From Synechococcus sp. C9 (GTDB taxonomy: Bacteria > Cyanobacteriota > Cyanobacteriia > Gloeomargaritales > Gloeomargaritaceae), in contig NZ_JALAAD010000001.1 in NCBI RefSeq assembly GCF_022984075.1, positions 2,026,455 through 2,090,454 on the forward strand: DNA of 64,000 bases, written 5' to 3'. Position numbers and translations under genes: made by a program. Position 1 is the stretch's first letter. Each line of letters starts with the position of its first letter. The notes beneath the pieces are model-generated. The model saw nothing but the letters and a program-made list of their open reading frames with translations, made no database searches and was not told where the DNA came from. Of this stretch, positions 48,479 to 59,108 are shown one piece after another.

Positions 48479-48844
48479 ATGAAACTCACCCGTATCGAAG
48501 CCATTCAACGTCGTCACCGCCGTATCCGCCAGCGGGTGGTGGGCACCCCGGAACGTCCCCGGTTGGCGGTCTTTCGCTCCCACCAGCACATCTATGCCCA
48601 GGTGATTGACGACACCCGACACCATACCCTAGTGGCAGCCGCCTCCGTGGAACCCAGCCTGCGCCAGGAATTGGACAACAACGGTGCCACCTGTACGGCC
48701 TCCACCAAGGTCGGTCAGGTGATCGCCGAACGGGCCCTCGCCAAGGGGATTCAGCGGGTCGTCTTTGACCGGGGGGGGAACCTCTACCACGGGCGGGTCA
48801 AAGCCCTGGCGGAAGCCGCCCGCGCCGCCGGATTAGAATTTTAG
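48479..48844 (+). CDS. rplR: 50S ribosomal protein L18
   Basis: 121 residues from ATG 48479 ([13 protein letters not shown]); the longer frame lies within rplF. Motifs [18 protein letters not shown] and [27 protein letters not shown]. 5S rRNA binding. Confidence 0.98.
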   Translation: MKLTRIEAIQRRHRRIRQRVVGTPERPRLAVFRSHQHIYAQVIDDTRHHTLVAAASVEPSLRQELDNNGATCTASTKVGQVIAERALAKGIQRVVFDRGGNLYHGRVKALAEAARAAGLEF

Positions 48845-48862
48845 TCAAAAAAGGAGGACCGC

Positions 48863-49390
48863 ATGGCTAAAGAACGTCGTAGCAAAGCCGCCCGCACCCT
48901 GGAAAAAGACCCGGAATGGCAAGAGCGGGTCGTGCAAACCCGCCGGGTGACCAAGGTGGTCAAGGGGGGGAAAAAGCTCAGCTTCCGGGCCATCGTCATC
49001 GTCGGCAACGAAAAAGGCCAGGTGGGCGTCGGGGTGGGTAAAGCCAACGATGTGAGCGGTGCTGTCCGCAAGGGGGTAGCCGATGGCAAAAAACACCTGA
49101 TCACCGTGCCCCTGACCCGTGCCAATTCCATCCCCCACCCCACCCGGGCGGTTTCCGGGGCGGCCAGCGTCCTGATGCGGCCAGCGGCACCCGGTACCGG
49201 GGTGATTGCCGGGGGAGCCGTGCGTACCGTGTTGGAATTGGCCGGGGTGAAAAACGTCCTAGCCAAGCAGTTGGGTTCCAGTAGCCCCTTGAATAACGCC
49301 CGTGCCGCTGTGGCCGCCCTCTCCAGCCTGCGGACGCTCTCCCAGGTCGCCCAGGAGCGGGGCATTCCCCTAGAACAACTGTACGGTTAA
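48863..49390 (+). CDS. rpsE: 30S ribosomal protein S5
   Basis: 175 residues. Motif [27 protein letters not shown] and [18 protein letters not shown] strong GGAGGA site precedes the ATG. Confidence 0.98.
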   Translation: MAKERRSKAARTLEKDPEWQERVVQTRRVTKVVKGGKKLSFRAIVIVGNEKGQVGVGVGKANDVSGAVRKGVADGKKHLITVPLTRANSIPHPTRAVSGAASVLMRPAAPGTGVIAGGAVRTVLELAGVKNVLAKQLGSSSPLNNARAAVAALSSLRTLSQVAQERGIPLEQLYG

Positions 49391-49416
49391 GTGTTTCGGA
49401 ATTACAGGTAATCACC

Positions 49417-49881
49417 ATGAACTTACATGATTTACATCCCCAACCCGGTTCCCAGCATCGGCGACGGCGGATTGGCCGGGGCATCAGTGCGGGGCAGGGA
49501 GCCAGCGGCGGCTTTGGGATGCGGGGGCAAAAATCCCGTTCCGGTCGCCCCACCCGTCCGGGGTTTGAGGGGGGGCAAAACCCTTTGTACCGGCGGATTC
49601 CCAAATTGCATGGCTTCCCTGTGGTCAACCCCACCCGCTACACCATCCTCAACGTGGGGGATTTGGCTAACTGGGAAGGCGAACAACCCGTGACCCTGGA
49701 AGCCTTACAGGCGGCGGGCTGGGTCAAACAACCCCAGGGGGCATTGAAAATTTTGGGCAAAGGGGAAATTACCCGCCCGATGCGGGTGGTAGCTGCGAGC
49801 TTCAGTACCTCCGCCGAAGCCAAAATTACCGCGGCGGGGGGCACCTGTGAACGGCTAGCGGGTCATGCCCCCGACAGGTGA
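49417..49881 (+). CDS. rplO: 50S ribosomal protein L15
   Basis: 154 residues. [24 protein letters not shown] and [17 protein letters not shown]. Last gene of this ribosomal cluster; normally secY and adk follow, but here a PAP/fibrillin gene does. Confidence 0.97.
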   Translation: MNLHDLHPQPGSQHRRRRIGRGISAGQGASGGFGMRGQKSRSGRPTRPGFEGGQNPLYRRIPKLHGFPVVNPTRYTILNVGDLANWEGEQPVTLEALQAAGWVKQPQGALKILGKGEITRPMRVVAASFSTSAEAKITAAGGTCERLAGHAPDR

Positions 49882-49948
49882 CGTCCAGCACCGCTTGTCT
49901 TGCCCCGGCAAACCTGGTCTAATAACGGTGGTCACTTGCGGGGGTAGT

Positions 49949-50533
49949 ATGCAGGAAAAAATCAAACTTTTGAAGGCGGTAGCCGTGACCAATCGGGGTT
50001 TGCTGGCCTCCCCTCGGTCACAGGCGGAACTGGATCAATTGATTCGCCAACTGGAAGCCCACAACCCTACTCCCAACCCAGCGCAGGCTCCCGAATTGCT
50101 CAGCGGCTGTTGGCAGTTGCTCTACACCACCAGCGTGGATGTGATTGGTCTGGGGCGGGTGCCGGGGGTGACCCTGGGGCAAATTTATCAGGTCATTCAA
50201 GCCGACAAAAATCGGGTGTACAACCTCGCCGAAGCCCAGGGAATCCCTTTTTTAGAAGGGTTATTGGCGGTCAAAGCTCGTTTTGAGGTGGTGAATCCCA
50301 GCCGGATTGCCATTTATTTTGAACAAAGTATGCTGGCACTGCAACGATTGGTGGACTATCGCCATCCCACCCAATGGCTCGAGCGATTGGAGCAGGAAGA
50401 ACCTTTACCTTTGCTCCAAATTCCCTTGGACAGTGGTCGTTCCCAGGGTTGGTTGGACATTACCTACCTGGACATTGACCTACGGATTAGCCGGGGCGAC
50501 AAGGGGAATGTGTTTGTCCTGGCACGGGTGTAG
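49949..50533 (+). CDS. PAP/fibrillin (plastoglobulin)-family protein
   Basis: 194 residues from the ATG at 49949 ([21 protein letters not shown]); a longer frame overlaps the rplO end and does not fit the family. The lipocalin-like core [24 protein letters not shown] and the C-terminal [24 protein letters not shown] are typical. Fibrillins attach to thylakoid membranes or lipid bodies and bind lipids or prenylquinones; the exact role is unknown. Confidence 0.9.
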   Translation: MQEKIKLLKAVAVTNRGLLASPRSQAELDQLIRQLEAHNPTPNPAQAPELLSGCWQLLYTTSVDVIGLGRVPGVTLGQIYQVIQADKNRVYNLAEAQGIPFLEGLLAVKARFEVVNPSRIAIYFEQSMLALQRLVDYRHPTQWLERLEQEEPLPLLQIPLDSGRSQGWLDITYLDIDLRISRGDKGNVFVLARV

Positions 50534-50556
50534 GGGCTGTGGGCACAAGTCATTAA

Positions 50557-50598
50557 CCCCCTGCGACCCCTATTCTATTCTCATTTAGGACTGCTATA
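50557..50598 (+). repeat. MITE-like repeat family 1, right-half fragment
   Basis: CCCCTGCGACCCCTATTCTATTCTC ... GGACTGCTATA matches the right half of copy A. The left half is missing. It lies between the PAP gene and the convergent DUF389 gene. Confidence 0.6.
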
Positions 50599-50599
50599 T

Positions 50600-51631
50600 T
50601 TAGGGGTTATCTGTATCATCGGCACGCACTTCTTGAATGGGATTGACATTGAAAACCAGGGTGAACTTTTGTCCCATGCGGCGTTCCAAAAACGCTTCGA
50701 GGAGTTTCACTTGGCGGGGCGTGATGGGTTCCTGTGCCCGCACCGTCAAGCGAGTCTCCGGGGGGTGCATTTGCCAATTGGTCTGAGTGCGGATCAATTC
50801 CACCCGTTGAAACGTAATCGTGCCGCTCAGGAGGGCTTTGCGAAGATTCGTTTCCAAACGATTTTGGCGGGTGAGTTCCACAAAACTAATGCCCAGGGGA
50901 ACCACCAATCCACTGGTCAACAGGGTCGCCACAGCTAAAACACCCCGGGCTTTGGTCCAATGGGCATAGCCTGCCAACAGAAACGCCACCATACACGCCA
51001 GGGCAATCCCCAGAAAATTGGTCAAAAACAGCAAAAATGCACCCCAACTCAGCACCCAATTGCCCTGGGACAACCCCAACCCCACCACACACACAGGCGG
51101 CATCAACGCCACCGCAATCGCCGTCCCTGGCAACGTCGCCGACACCTTGGGTTCCACCGAGGCATAGCCGCAAATGGCTCCCGCCGCAATCGCAATGCCC
51201 AAATCCAACAAATTGGGGGTCGAACGTGCCAAAATTTCACTCCCAAAAGTAGATAACCCCGCCACCAGTCCCAACCCACAGGACAGCAGGATCGCCACCC
51301 CCGCCCCCACCGCCAGCGACAGGAAAGCCCGCCGAAATAGGGTCAGATCGCCGATGAGTGCCCCAAATGCCAACCCCCGAATCGGCATCATCAAAGGAGC
51401 CACAATCATCGCCCCGATAATCACAGCGGCACTGTTGGCGAGCAAACCCAAAGTAGCAATGATGCAGGAACCCACCACCAGCACCAGGTAGGGCGTATCC
51501 AACTGGGATTCCGCACCCAAAGTGATCTGAATTTGCTGTAATTGCTCTAAATCCTCGAGGTTCTGTGGGCTGGTCGGTCGAGGGGTGAATCGTTGACCGA
51601 AGTGCCGATACCAAGGTTTCCGTTCAGACAT
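50600..51631 (-). CDS. DUF389 membrane protein
   Basis: 343 residues with about six or seven membrane helices between ~45 and ~250. The family segment is LLANSAAVIIGAMIVAPLMMPIRGLAFG, and VSATLPGTAIAVALMPPVCVVG follows. The C-terminal ~90 residues form a soluble alpha/beta part. Function is unknown in the family. Its promoter should lie in the repeat-rich region upstream. Confidence 0.88.
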   Translation of the reverse strand: MSERKPWYRHFGQRFTPRPTSPQNLEDLEQLQQIQITLGAESQLDTPYLVLVVGSCIIATLGLLANSAAVIIGAMIVAPLMMPIRGLAFGALIGDLTLFRRAFLSLAVGAGVAILLSCGLGLVAGLSTFGSEILARSTPNLLDLGIAIAAGAICGYASVEPKVSATLPGTAIAVALMPPVCVVGLGLSQGNWVLSWGAFLLFLTNFLGIALACMVAFLLAGYAHWTKARGVLAVATLLTSGLVVPLGISFVELTRQNRLETNLRKALLSGTITFQRVELIRTQTNWQMHPPETRLTVRAQEPITPRQVKLLEAFLERRMGQKFTLVFNVNPIQEVRADDTDNP

Positions 51632-51785
51632 GGTGATGCCTCGCTATGGTTTAAGTATTAACAATATTAGGACTGATTAGGATTTATTAAAATGCTCTTA
51701 TTCATTGGCACTGCCAGAAAATTATCTCGCTGGAATGTCCATATTGTAACTTATTGCATATCCATCAGTTGGTATTAGTTTGATA

Positions 51786-51904
51786 TATAGCGATCCTACT
51801 TGATTTACAACCAAAAATTCTGCAGAACCATACACCGCAGGTGCTTCTTTTACGGGGGCGGTGCCCCTGCGACCCTTGTTTTAAACTTAGTTAAAATTAC
51901 TATA
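51786..51904 (+). repeat. MITE-like repeat family 1, copy B
   Basis: TATAGCGATCCTACTTGATT ... ACGGGGGCGGTGCCCCTGCGACCC ends in AATTACTATA. Left and centre match copy A closely; the right arm is diverged. Confidence 0.75.
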
Positions 51905-51923
51905 ATCACGTTTTCAAGTTAGC

Positions 51924-52023
51924 TATAGCAATCCTACTTGATTTACAACCAAAAATTCTCCAGAACCAAATACGGGGACGGCGCCCCTGCAACCCCTGTT
52001 CTATTCTCGTTTAGGATGGCTAT
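51924..52023 (+). repeat. MITE-like repeat family 1, copy C
   Basis: TATAGCAATCCTACTTGATT ... GGGGACGGCGCCCCTGCAACC ... TTTAGGATGGCTAT. A central ~20 bp block (CATACACCGCAGGTGCTTCT in A and B) is deleted. The right end reaches within about 12 bp of the BMC-like gene stop. Confidence 0.75.
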
Positions 52024-52035
52024 TAAAAATAAACT

Positions 52036-52692
52036 TTACTCCCTAGCTTCTGACCCCGACGGACTCGTACCCTGTAATTGTTCAATCGCCGCCAAAGCCG
52101 CCCGGGAACCCGCCAAAATATCCCGCTCTTCTCCCCCCAAATAGACCCGCCCAAAACTGCCAAAGGGTTGGACTTCCAGGATATTGATCAAAGCCGCTTT
52201 TTCCGCCTCATTCGCCGCTAGGGGGGCATAGGCCGCCGGTTCCACCTCTAAAATGTACAGGGTTTGTCCAGCCAAAATCATCTGTCCCCGCCGCATCCGG
52301 TTGATCAATTGCGCCTGATGGGGGTCGAGATTGCGGATCACCTGACTGGACACCACCCGGGGTTTGAGGCGTTGGTGTTCCCGCACCCCTAAAGCCGCCA
52401 AAATCGCTTGCCCCGCCGAGCGCACTTCCCCCTGACGGCTGGCGTGAATTTCCAACAGACCATACAGCCGTTCCACCACCTGCACCCCAGGCCGCACCAA
52501 ATTCGATTTCAGAGCCACATCGGTAATGCGATTGATCTCAATCCCCGGTGAAATTTCCACCCACAGGGACGCATCCCCCGGCAGGGGCAAAAACCCGGAC
52601 GATACCGTGCCCAGGTACGCCGCATACTGGGATTGGAGACTGTCAATGTACACATAACTGCGGAGAATTGCACCCACGCTCTGGTCGTCCAC
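52036..52692 (-). CDS. BMC-like tandem-domain protein, conserved in cyanobacteria
   Basis: 218 residues. The C-terminal half ([24 protein letters not shown], then [21 protein letters not shown]) has the helix-strand pattern of a bacterial microcompartment domain; the first half ([21 protein letters not shown] ... [17 protein letters not shown]) resembles a second, diverged copy. I recall similar cyanobacterial proteins labelled as BMC-domain proteins. A role in carboxysome or other shells is unproven. It lies divergently from the alkane gene ADO. Confidence 0.65.
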   Translation of the reverse strand: MDDQSVGAILRSYVYIDSLQSQYAAYLGTVSSGFLPLPGDASLWVEISPGIEINRITDVALKSNLVRPGVQVVERLYGLLEIHASRQGEVRSAGQAILAALGVREHQRLKPRVVSSQVIRNLDPHQAQLINRMRRGQMILAGQTLYILEVEPAAYAPLAANEAEKAALINILEVQPFGSFGRVYLGGEERDILAGSRAALAAIEQLQGTSPSGSEARE

Positions 52693-52827
52693 GGGATTAC
52701 CATACCCCAGTGTAAAGGGAACCGGTGGGAAATTTTTGCACCCATCGCCGGATTCTGATACAGTAAAAATGCTGGTTAGTGCTTTGGCAATATCGTTTCC
52801 CCAGAGTTTAAGGAGTGGCGTGAGATT

Positions 52828-53514
52828 ATGGTGGATAGTACGGCGACCCTAGATTTTCAGAGCGATGTTTATCGGGATGCCTACAGCCGCATCAATGGCA
52901 TCGTCATCGAAGGGGAACAGGAAGCGGCGGATAACTACATTCAAATTGCCGAATTGATTCCTGACCGCCGGGAAGAATTGCTCTCTTTATCCAAAATGGA
53001 AAGCCGCCATAAGAAGGGTTTTGAAGCCTGCGGCCGCAACCTCCAGGTCACTCCCGATCTGCCATTTGCCAAGGAATTTTTCAAAGGTCTGCATGATAAT
53101 TTTCAGAAGGCATTTGCCGCTGGTGATGTGGTGACGTGTCTTCTCATTCAAGCGTTAATTATCGAGGCTTTTGCCATATCGGCCTACAACATTTATATTC
53201 CGGTAGCTGACCCCTTCGCCCGCAAAATTACCGAGGGGGTGGTCAAGGATGAGTACCTGCATTTGAATTTCGGTCAACAGTGGTTAAAAGAGCATTTTAC
53301 CGAAGTCAAAGACCGTTTGAAGACAGCCAACCGGGAAAATTTGCCCTTGGTCTGGCGGATGTTAAATGAGGTGGAACAAGACGCAGCGCAATTGGGTATG
53401 GAAAAATCAGCCCTGGTGGAGGATTTTCTGATTGCCTATGGGGATGCGTTGGCGGACATTGGCTTTACCACCCGGGAAGTCATGCAGTTAACGGCAATGG
53501 GGCTGGCGGCTTAG
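52828..53514 (+). CDS. aldehyde-deformylating oxygenase (alkane synthase)
   Basis: 228 residues, usual length 231. The ferritin-like di-iron site uses EXXH-type helices, seen in [13 protein letters not shown] and [13 protein letters not shown]. It converts fatty aldehydes to alkanes plus formate using reduced ferredoxin and oxygen, near thylakoid membranes. GGAG precedes the ATG at 52828. Followed by the AAR gene after 88 bp, the standard cyanobacterial alkane pair. Confidence 0.97.
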   Translation: MVDSTATLDFQSDVYRDAYSRINGIVIEGEQEAADNYIQIAELIPDRREELLSLSKMESRHKKGFEACGRNLQVTPDLPFAKEFFKGLHDNFQKAFAAGDVVTCLLIQALIIEAFAISAYNIYIPVADPFARKITEGVVKDEYLHLNFGQQWLKEHFTEVKDRLKTANRENLPLVWRMLNEVEQDAAQLGMEKSALVEDFLIAYGDALADIGFTTREVMQLTAMGLAA

Positions 53515-53602
53515 GGATTTTATTGCCAATTCTGCTGATGAATTTCCCACCCGCAGGAGATTTCCGTTATCCTGGGGAAGGTGTACTCTGGAACCATCAT
53601 TT

Positions 53603-54622
53603 ATGTTTGGATTAATCGGGCATTTGACGAATTTAGAACACGCTCAATCCGTTGCCGACAGGATGGGTTATCCAGAATATGCGGAGCAGGGGTTGGATTT
53701 TTGGTGCATGGCACCCCCCCAGGTAGTGGATGAAATCAAAGTGCGGAGCATCACGGGGCAGGTGATTGAAGGCCGTTATGTGGAGTCCTGTTTTTTGCCG
53801 GAAATGCTCTCCCAAAATCGGTTCAAAGCCGCCACCCGTAAAGTGATCAATGCGATGGCCCACGCCCAAAAGCACGACATAGATATTACGGCGTTGGGAG
53901 GGTTTACTTCGATTATTTTTGAGAATTTTAATTTAGACCAAATTCGGGATATTCGCAATGTTTCCTTGGATTTTCGCCGCTTTACGACTGGCAATACCCA
54001 TACAGCCTATATCATTGCCCGCCAAATCGAATTGACGGCTCCCCAAATGGACATTGATCTGGAGCGGGCAAGTATTTTGGTATGTGGGGCGACGGGGGAT
54101 ATTGGCAGTGGTGTATGCCGTTGGTTAGCCCATCATTTTCCCGGTATTGATCTAATTTTGGTTGCCCGGAATCAACAGCGCTTGCAGGAATTTCAACAGG
54201 AATTGGGCACAGGACGGGTATTACCATTGACGGCGGGATTGCCCTTAGCGGATGTGATTGTTTGGGTGGCGAGTATGCCGCAAGGGGTGGAAATTAACCC
54301 GGCAGAGTTAAAAAATCCCTGTCTGATTATTGATGGGGGTTATCCCAAAAATCTGAGTACGCAAATTCAACATCCGGGGGTGCGGGTATTGAATGGGGGC
54401 ATGGTTGAACATTCCCTAGATATTGATTGGAAAATCATGTCCATGCTGAATTTAGATGTACCAGAACGGCAATTATTTGCTTGTTTTGCTGAGGCGATGT
54501 TATTGGAATTTGAAGGCTGGCATACCAATTTTTCCTGGGGTCGCAACCAGATCACTATCGAAAAGATGGCGCAGATTGGTGCCGCTTCTGTGAAACATGG
54601 GTTTCGCCCTTTGTTGGCCTAA
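53603..54622 (+). CDS. long-chain acyl-[acyl-carrier protein] reductase
   Basis: 339 residues, usual length. The NADPH-binding loop [17 protein letters not shown] is near residue 162-178 and the family start is [18 protein letters not shown]. The active-site cysteine region is at [14 protein letters not shown]. It makes the fatty aldehyde used by the neighbouring oxygenase from acyl-ACP. Confidence 0.97.
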   Translation: MFGLIGHLTNLEHAQSVADRMGYPEYAEQGLDFWCMAPPQVVDEIKVRSITGQVIEGRYVESCFLPEMLSQNRFKAATRKVINAMAHAQKHDIDITALGGFTSIIFENFNLDQIRDIRNVSLDFRRFTTGNTHTAYIIARQIELTAPQMDIDLERASILVCGATGDIGSGVCRWLAHHFPGIDLILVARNQQRLQEFQQELGTGRVLPLTAGLPLADVIVWVASMPQGVEINPAELKNPCLIIDGGYPKNLSTQIQHPGVRVLNGGMVEHSLDIDWKIMSMLNLDVPERQLFACFAEAMLLEFEGWHTNFSWGRNQITIEKMAQIGAASVKHGFRPLLA

Positions 54623-54710
54623 GGGCACCTCGATCAATTCAAAGTTAGCGGTCATAGCGCCCTTGGTTCTGGGGAATATGGGTATGCCAGCGATGAAATT
54701 TATAGCTACG
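54622..54710 (+). repeat. repeat family 2, degraded copy
   Basis: AGGGCACCTCGATCAATTC, then AAAGTTAGCGGTCATAGCGC and CCTTGGTTCTGGGGAATATG. It begins in the last base of the AAR stop. The right end is lost. Confidence 0.6.
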
Positions 54711-54719
54711 CCACAATGA

Positions 54720-55682
54720 CTAAAACTTCCACAACAGGGCATCGGCAGGAATTAAATCATTGACGGAACGGCTAATTTGATCCATTGCCGCTAAGGTCTC
54801 TGCCCTCAGTTGCAAGGTTATCGCGGGTAAATTCGCCAAAACCTGTTCCCGGTTGCGTACCCCAATGATGGCGTGGGTTCGGGGTTGGTGCAGTAGCCAT
54901 GCAAGCGCAAGAGTTCCCAGGGAAACCTGGTAGGCTACGGCAATCGGACGCAGTTGGGCAAGGGCAGATTGGGCTCGCTGGTACAATTCCCCTTGAAAAA
55001 GGATATTTTTGGAGCGCACATCCTCCGGGGGAAATTGCTGGTCAGGGGGAAATTTTCCGGTCAACAATCCCTGCGCAAGGGGGGAATAAGCCAAAATAGA
55101 AATCCCTTGAGTAACACAGTAGGGAATTAACTCCCGCTCCGGTATCCGCCAAAAGAGAGAATAGGGCGGTTGCAGGCTACTAATCACCCCATAGTTTTGT
55201 GCTTCTTTGAGTTGTGCTAGGTTAAAGTTAGAAACTCCTATGGCTCGAATTTTCCCCTGTTCTTGCAGCTTGACCAAGGCACTCATGGTTTCAGCAATCG
55301 GTACGACCGGACTTTTCCAGCTACCACTCGGCCAGTGAATTTGATAGAGATCAATCACATCAATTTGCAACCGTTTGAGGGAGTTTTCACAGGCTAAAAG
55401 TACCTGGTCATAGGCTAAATGATTGGCAAAAACTTTAGTCGCAATGACTGCCTGACCCCGATAATTTTTAATTGCTTTGCCTACCAATTCTTCGCTATAG
55501 CCATCCCCATAAATTTCCGCTGTATCAATGGTGGTAATCCCCTGCTCTAAAGCGGTTTGAATCGCTGTGATAATATCCTGGTCGTCAATCCCTACCCAAC
55601 CCCGTTTGCCCGCCTGCCAAGTGCCGAGGATCAGGGGAGTGATTTTAATATCCGTTTGACCGAGGGGTATTTGGGAAATCAT
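54720..55682 (-). CDS. aldo/keto reductase
   Basis: 320 residues. The catalytic tetrad is visible: Asp and Tyr in [11 protein letters not shown], Lys in VIATKVF, His in [10 protein letters not shown]. The NADPH tail is [14 protein letters not shown]. Broad aldehyde and ketone reduction; the substrate is unknown, though the neighbouring alkane pathway makes aldehydes. Its start overlaps the stop of the upstream ATPase gene by ATGA. Confidence 0.94.
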   Translation of the reverse strand: MISQIPLGQTDIKITPLILGTWQAGKRGWVGIDDQDIITAIQTALEQGITTIDTAEIYGDGYSEELVGKAIKNYRGQAVIATKVFANHLAYDQVLLACENSLKRLQIDVIDLYQIHWPSGSWKSPVVPIAETMSALVKLQEQGKIRAIGVSNFNLAQLKEAQNYGVISSLQPPYSLFWRIPERELIPYCVTQGISILAYSPLAQGLLTGKFPPDQQFPPEDVRSKNILFQGELYQRAQSALAQLRPIAVAYQVSLGTLALAWLLHQPRTHAIIGVRNREQVLANLPAITLQLRAETLAAMDQISRSVNDLIPADALLWKF

Positions 55683-56875
55683 GGGGTCGTGACCAATTCA
55701 ACAAGCGGGAATTCAATTTTTAAGTAATCGTTTTCCATACTGGCTTTTTGGGGTTGCAGACCGGCTAGGGCTTGGGGTAAGACCATATTGCGGCGGTGGT
55801 TGCCAATGCGAATGTTCAATTCATCCCCAGTTTTGGTGAGTTGAATTTGCTCTTTGGGAATCCCCGGTAAATATAATTCGAGGCAATATCCCTGGGGCAT
55901 TTCCGTCACTTTCACCGTCTGTTCCTGGTAATAAATTTGGGTGGGGTCTTCATCGGGGTAAAGGGTGTTTTTTAACCGTTCTAAAGCCGCCAAACCACAT
56001 AATTCCTCCGGGTACAAAGGCACTTCTTTGACCGGTAGAGGATGGAAACTACTTTGAATTTCCTGGCGGTATTGGTTTTGGCTGGTCTGCCATTTTCGGA
56101 AAAAGGGGTCGGTGACATCGGCGGGTAAAATCCGGTTGGTAATCACTAAATCCGTAGCGACATTGTATAAACTTAGGTAGGCGTGCGCCCGCAGGGATTC
56201 TTTAATCACCATTTTTTCCGGGTTGGTGACCAAGCGAACTGAGGTGCGGGTATTGTCGGTCAAAACCCGTTCCAACTGTTCAATCTGTTCATAAAATTCA
56301 TAAGGGGCATCCATCACCTCCCGGTTGGGCAGGGAAAAGCCCATCACCCGTTTGAAAATTGGCTCAAAGACGGGGGTGAGCACCTGAGCCATGCCTTGCA
56401 GGGGTTTGTAAAACCGCCGCATATACCAGCCCGCCACTTCGGGAATGCTCAAGAGGCGCAGGGCGGTTCCGGTGGGAGCCGAATCAATAATCAGTACATC
56501 ATAAGTATTTTCATCGTAATGACGTTTGACCCGCACCAGTCCAAAAATTTCGTCCATCCCCGGCAGGACAGCCAATTCTTCGGCTTGTACCCCGTCTAAC
56601 CCCCGGGCTTGCAGGACTTCCGTGACGTAGCGTTTGACCGACCCCCAGTTCAATTCCAATTCCCGCAGGGCATCCAATTCCGCACCCCAGAGGTTGGGTT
56701 GTACCAGGCGGGGTTCGTGGTCGAGGGGTTGGTCGAAACTATCCGCCAGGGAATGGGCCGGGTCGGTGCTGAGGACTAGGGTGCGGTAGCCCAGTTCCGC
56801 ACAACGGAGACCCGTCGCTGCTGCTACGGAGGTTTTGCCGACCCCGCCTTTACCCGTCATTAACAAAAGCCGCAT
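55679..56875 (-). CDS. ArsA/GET3-type ATPase with C-terminal Hsp20-like domain
   Basis: 398 residues. P-loop [15 protein letters not shown], switch [12 protein letters not shown], and [12 protein letters not shown]. The last ~85 residues ([25 protein letters not shown]) form an alpha-crystallin-like (ArsA_HSP20) domain. The arsenite or membrane-protein client is unknown; a chaperone-type role for tail-anchored or thylakoid proteins is possible. It overlaps the aldo/keto reductase gene by ATGA and is divergent from cysW. Confidence 0.93.
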   Translation of the reverse strand: MRLLLMTGKGGVGKTSVAAATGLRCAELGYRTLVLSTDPAHSLADSFDQPLDHEPRLVQPNLWGAELDALRELELNWGSVKRYVTEVLQARGLDGVQAEELAVLPGMDEIFGLVRVKRHYDENTYDVLIIDSAPTGTALRLLSIPEVAGWYMRRFYKPLQGMAQVLTPVFEPIFKRVMGFSLPNREVMDAPYEFYEQIEQLERVLTDNTRTSVRLVTNPEKMVIKESLRAHAYLSLYNVATDLVITNRILPADVTDPFFRKWQTSQNQYRQEIQSSFHPLPVKEVPLYPEELCGLAALERLKNTLYPDEDPTQIYYQEQTVKVTEMPQGYCLELYLPGIPKEQIQLTKTGDELNIRIGNHRRNMVLPQALAGLQPQKASMENDYLKIEFPLVELVTTP

Positions 56876-56956
56876 GGGTTCACCTTAGCCCCTACTGGGC
56901 GCAATTTTGTGATTTGATTAACCTTAAGATAACGTTTTCACCAAAAGGAACGTGCA

Positions 56957-57790
56957 ATGGCGGTGACCCGTCCGGCGGTGCCCCAGGGGTGGATGGCTTG
57001 GTTACTGATTGGGGTGGGGGCGATGTACCTGCTTCTGATGGTGGCTTTGCCCTTGGGAAATGTGTTTTACCAGGCGTTCCGGTCGGGTTGGGGGGCGTAT
57101 GTGGAGGGGTTGACCACACCGGAGGCTCGCCATGCGATTGGATTGACGCTTCTGGTGGTAGGGGTGGCGGTGCCGGTGAATACGGCAATGGGGTTGGTGA
57201 CGGCTTGGGTGTTGGCTCGTTATTCGCTTCCTGGTAAAGGCTTAATTTTGGCTTTGATTGATGCGCCTTTGGCGATTTCGCCGGTGATTGTAGGGCTGAT
57301 GTTTATCCTGCTCTACAGCACGACGGTGGGGATGTTTCGGGAATGGGTGACGTGGCTGGGGCTGAAAATTATTTTTGCGCCGCCGGGAATTATCCTGACG
57401 ACTTTGTTCATTACCTTGCCGTTTGTGGTGCGGGAGGTACTGCCGGTTTTGGAAAGCACCGGGCGGGAGGAGGAGGAAGCGGCGTGTACATTGGGGGCCC
57501 AGGGGTGGCAGATTTTCTGGCGGGTGACCTTGCCCCAGATTCGTTGGGCGTTGTTGTACGGGGTGATTTTGACGACGGCTCGGGGGTTGGGGGAATTTGG
57601 GGCGGTGGCGGTGGTCTCTGGCAAGGTGATTGGCCAGACCAATACCCTCACCCTGCACATCGAACGGGTCTATATGGAATATCAAACCATAGCGGCGTTT
57701 GCCGGGGCTTCCCTGCTGACCCTGATTGCCCTGGGCACGGTGGCGGGGCAAGCCCTGTTGGGGCAGTCAGAGCAGGGGCAAAAGGGATAA
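56957..57790 (+). CDS. cysW: sulfate/molybdate-type ABC transporter permease (CysW-like)
   Basis: 277 residues, about six membrane helices. The conserved BPD loop near EEEEAACTLGAQGWQIFWRVTLPQIRW, then ARGLGEFGAVAVVSG, is CysW-typical. No sbpA, cysT or cysA lies next to it, so partners must be elsewhere. It stands 81 bp from the divergent ArsA-like gene. Confidence 0.9.
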   Translation: MAVTRPAVPQGWMAWLLIGVGAMYLLLMVALPLGNVFYQAFRSGWGAYVEGLTTPEARHAIGLTLLVVGVAVPVNTAMGLVTAWVLARYSLPGKGLILALIDAPLAISPVIVGLMFILLYSTTVGMFREWVTWLGLKIIFAPPGIILTTLFITLPFVVREVLPVLESTGREEEEAACTLGAQGWQIFWRVTLPQIRWALLYGVILTTARGLGEFGAVAVVSGKVIGQTNTLTLHIERVYMEYQTIAAFAGASLLTLIALGTVAGQALLGQSEQGQKG

Positions 57791-57828
57791 ACTAAATCCT
57801 AAATCCCAACTGTGGGATGGGAGCCAGG

Positions 57829-58908
57829 ATGCGGATCGGGGTACCGAAGGAAATAAAAGACCAGGAATTTCGGGTGGGGCTGAGTCCGGCCAGTGTGGCG
57901 GCGTTGGTGGCCCAGGGGCATCCGGTGGTGGTGGAAACCCAGGCGGGGGCTGGGGCGGGGTTTGGGGATGAATTGTATGAACAGGCGGGGGCAACCATTG
58001 TAGCGGAGGCCGCGACCGCTTGGGCCCAGGATTTGGTAGTCAAGGTCAAGGAACCCTTGCCCCAGGAATACGGGTTTTTGCGGGAGGATTTACTGCTCTT
58101 TACCTATCTCCATCTGGCGGCGCAGCCGGATTTGGTCAAAGCCCTGCTCCATGCGGGAACGACCGCGATTGCCTACGAAATGGTGGAATTGAACGATGGG
58201 CGGTTACCGCTGTTGCATCCCATGAGCGTGATTGCGGGGCGGTTGGCGGTGCAGTTTGGGAGCCACTTTTTGCAACGGCAGTCCGGCGGCAGGGGGGTGC
58301 TTCTGGGGGGTGTCCCAGGGGTGAAACCGGCGCAGGTGGTCATTTTGGGGGGCGGGGTCGTAGGCACGGAAGCGGCACGGATGGCGGTGGGCTTGGGGGC
58401 GCAGGTGACGATTATTGAACTCAACCTGGATCGGTTACACGCGTTGGGGGATTTATTTGGCTTCCGGGTGCAGTTACTCCACAGCAATAGCTCCCACATT
58501 GCCGAAATGGTACCCCAGGCGGATTTACTCATCGGGGCGGTACTCCTGCCCGGACGGCGCACCCCCACCCTTGTCCCCGAAGCCCTGGTGAAATCCATGA
58601 CCCCTGGAAGCGTGATTATTGATGTGGCGGTGGATCAGGGAGGATGCGTAGAAACTTTGCGACCAACGAGCCACACGGAACCGGTTTACACAAAATATGG
58701 CATATTGCATTACGGTGTCCCGAATATGCCGGGGGCAGTGCCCTGGACAGCGACGCAAGCGTTGAACCAGAGTATCTGGCCGTACCTGTTGGATTTGGCG
58801 GAACGGGGGCGAGCCGCCCTGCAACCTGATACGCCTTTGGGGCGGGGGGTGAATACCCAGGGGGGACGACTGATTCCGGCGGTGTTACAGGAATTGTTTC
58901 CTGGGTAG
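57829..58908 (+). CDS. ald: alanine dehydrogenase
   Basis: 359 residues from ATG 57829 (MRIGVPKEIKDQEFRVG), preceded by GGGAG; an ATG four codons upstream is possible. The NAD loop VVILGGGVVGTEAARMAVGLGA is near 170-190, and the catalytic His/Lys region is KVKEPLPQEY. It interconverts alanine and pyruvate plus ammonia with NAD(H). Spaced 38 bp from cysW. Confidence 0.96.
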   Translation: MRIGVPKEIKDQEFRVGLSPASVAALVAQGHPVVVETQAGAGAGFGDELYEQAGATIVAEAATAWAQDLVVKVKEPLPQEYGFLREDLLLFTYLHLAAQPDLVKALLHAGTTAIAYEMVELNDGRLPLLHPMSVIAGRLAVQFGSHFLQRQSGGRGVLLGGVPGVKPAQVVILGGGVVGTEAARMAVGLGAQVTIIELNLDRLHALGDLFGFRVQLLHSNSSHIAEMVPQADLLIGAVLLPGRRTPTLVPEALVKSMTPGSVIIDVAVDQGGCVETLRPTSHTEPVYTKYGILHYGVPNMPGAVPWTATQALNQSIWPYLLDLAERGRAALQPDTPLGRGVNTQGGRLIPAVLQELFPG

Positions 58909-58920
58909 GTGGCGGGCGGG

Positions 58921-58984
58921 AATTTTGTTATTTACAGGGGCGCTTGTATAGCCATTGCCAATCATTGGTGCGAATAACAAAATT
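58921..58984. repeat. inverted repeat downstream of ald
   Basis: Perfect 12-bp arms AATTTTGTTATT (58921-58932) and AATAACAAAATT (58973-58984), with a further CCAATCATTGG palindrome inside. It may be a terminator-like hairpin or a small mobile repeat. Confidence 0.5.
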
Positions 58985-59108
58985 AGATGGCTACATGGTG
59001 TAGGGGAGCAGAATCAGGGCGGGGTGGAACCCTGCGATCTTTCTGAATATAAAATCAAGCCTTAAAATTAAGGATAAAATACTCAACTAGGGGGGGAAAG
59101 CACACCAA

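Larger units (their letters stand above)
51632..52035. other. 404-bp intergenic region with two repeat copies
   Basis: Apart from the promoter of the DUF389 gene, this region consists mainly of two complete family 1 repeats in direct orientation (51786-51904, 51924-52023). AT-rich sequence precedes them. No ORF is supported. Confidence 0.6.

Noticed and set aside
50531-52035. CRISPR-like array from repeated sequences
   Set aside because: The repeats are about 100 bp with inverted ends and no regular short spacers.
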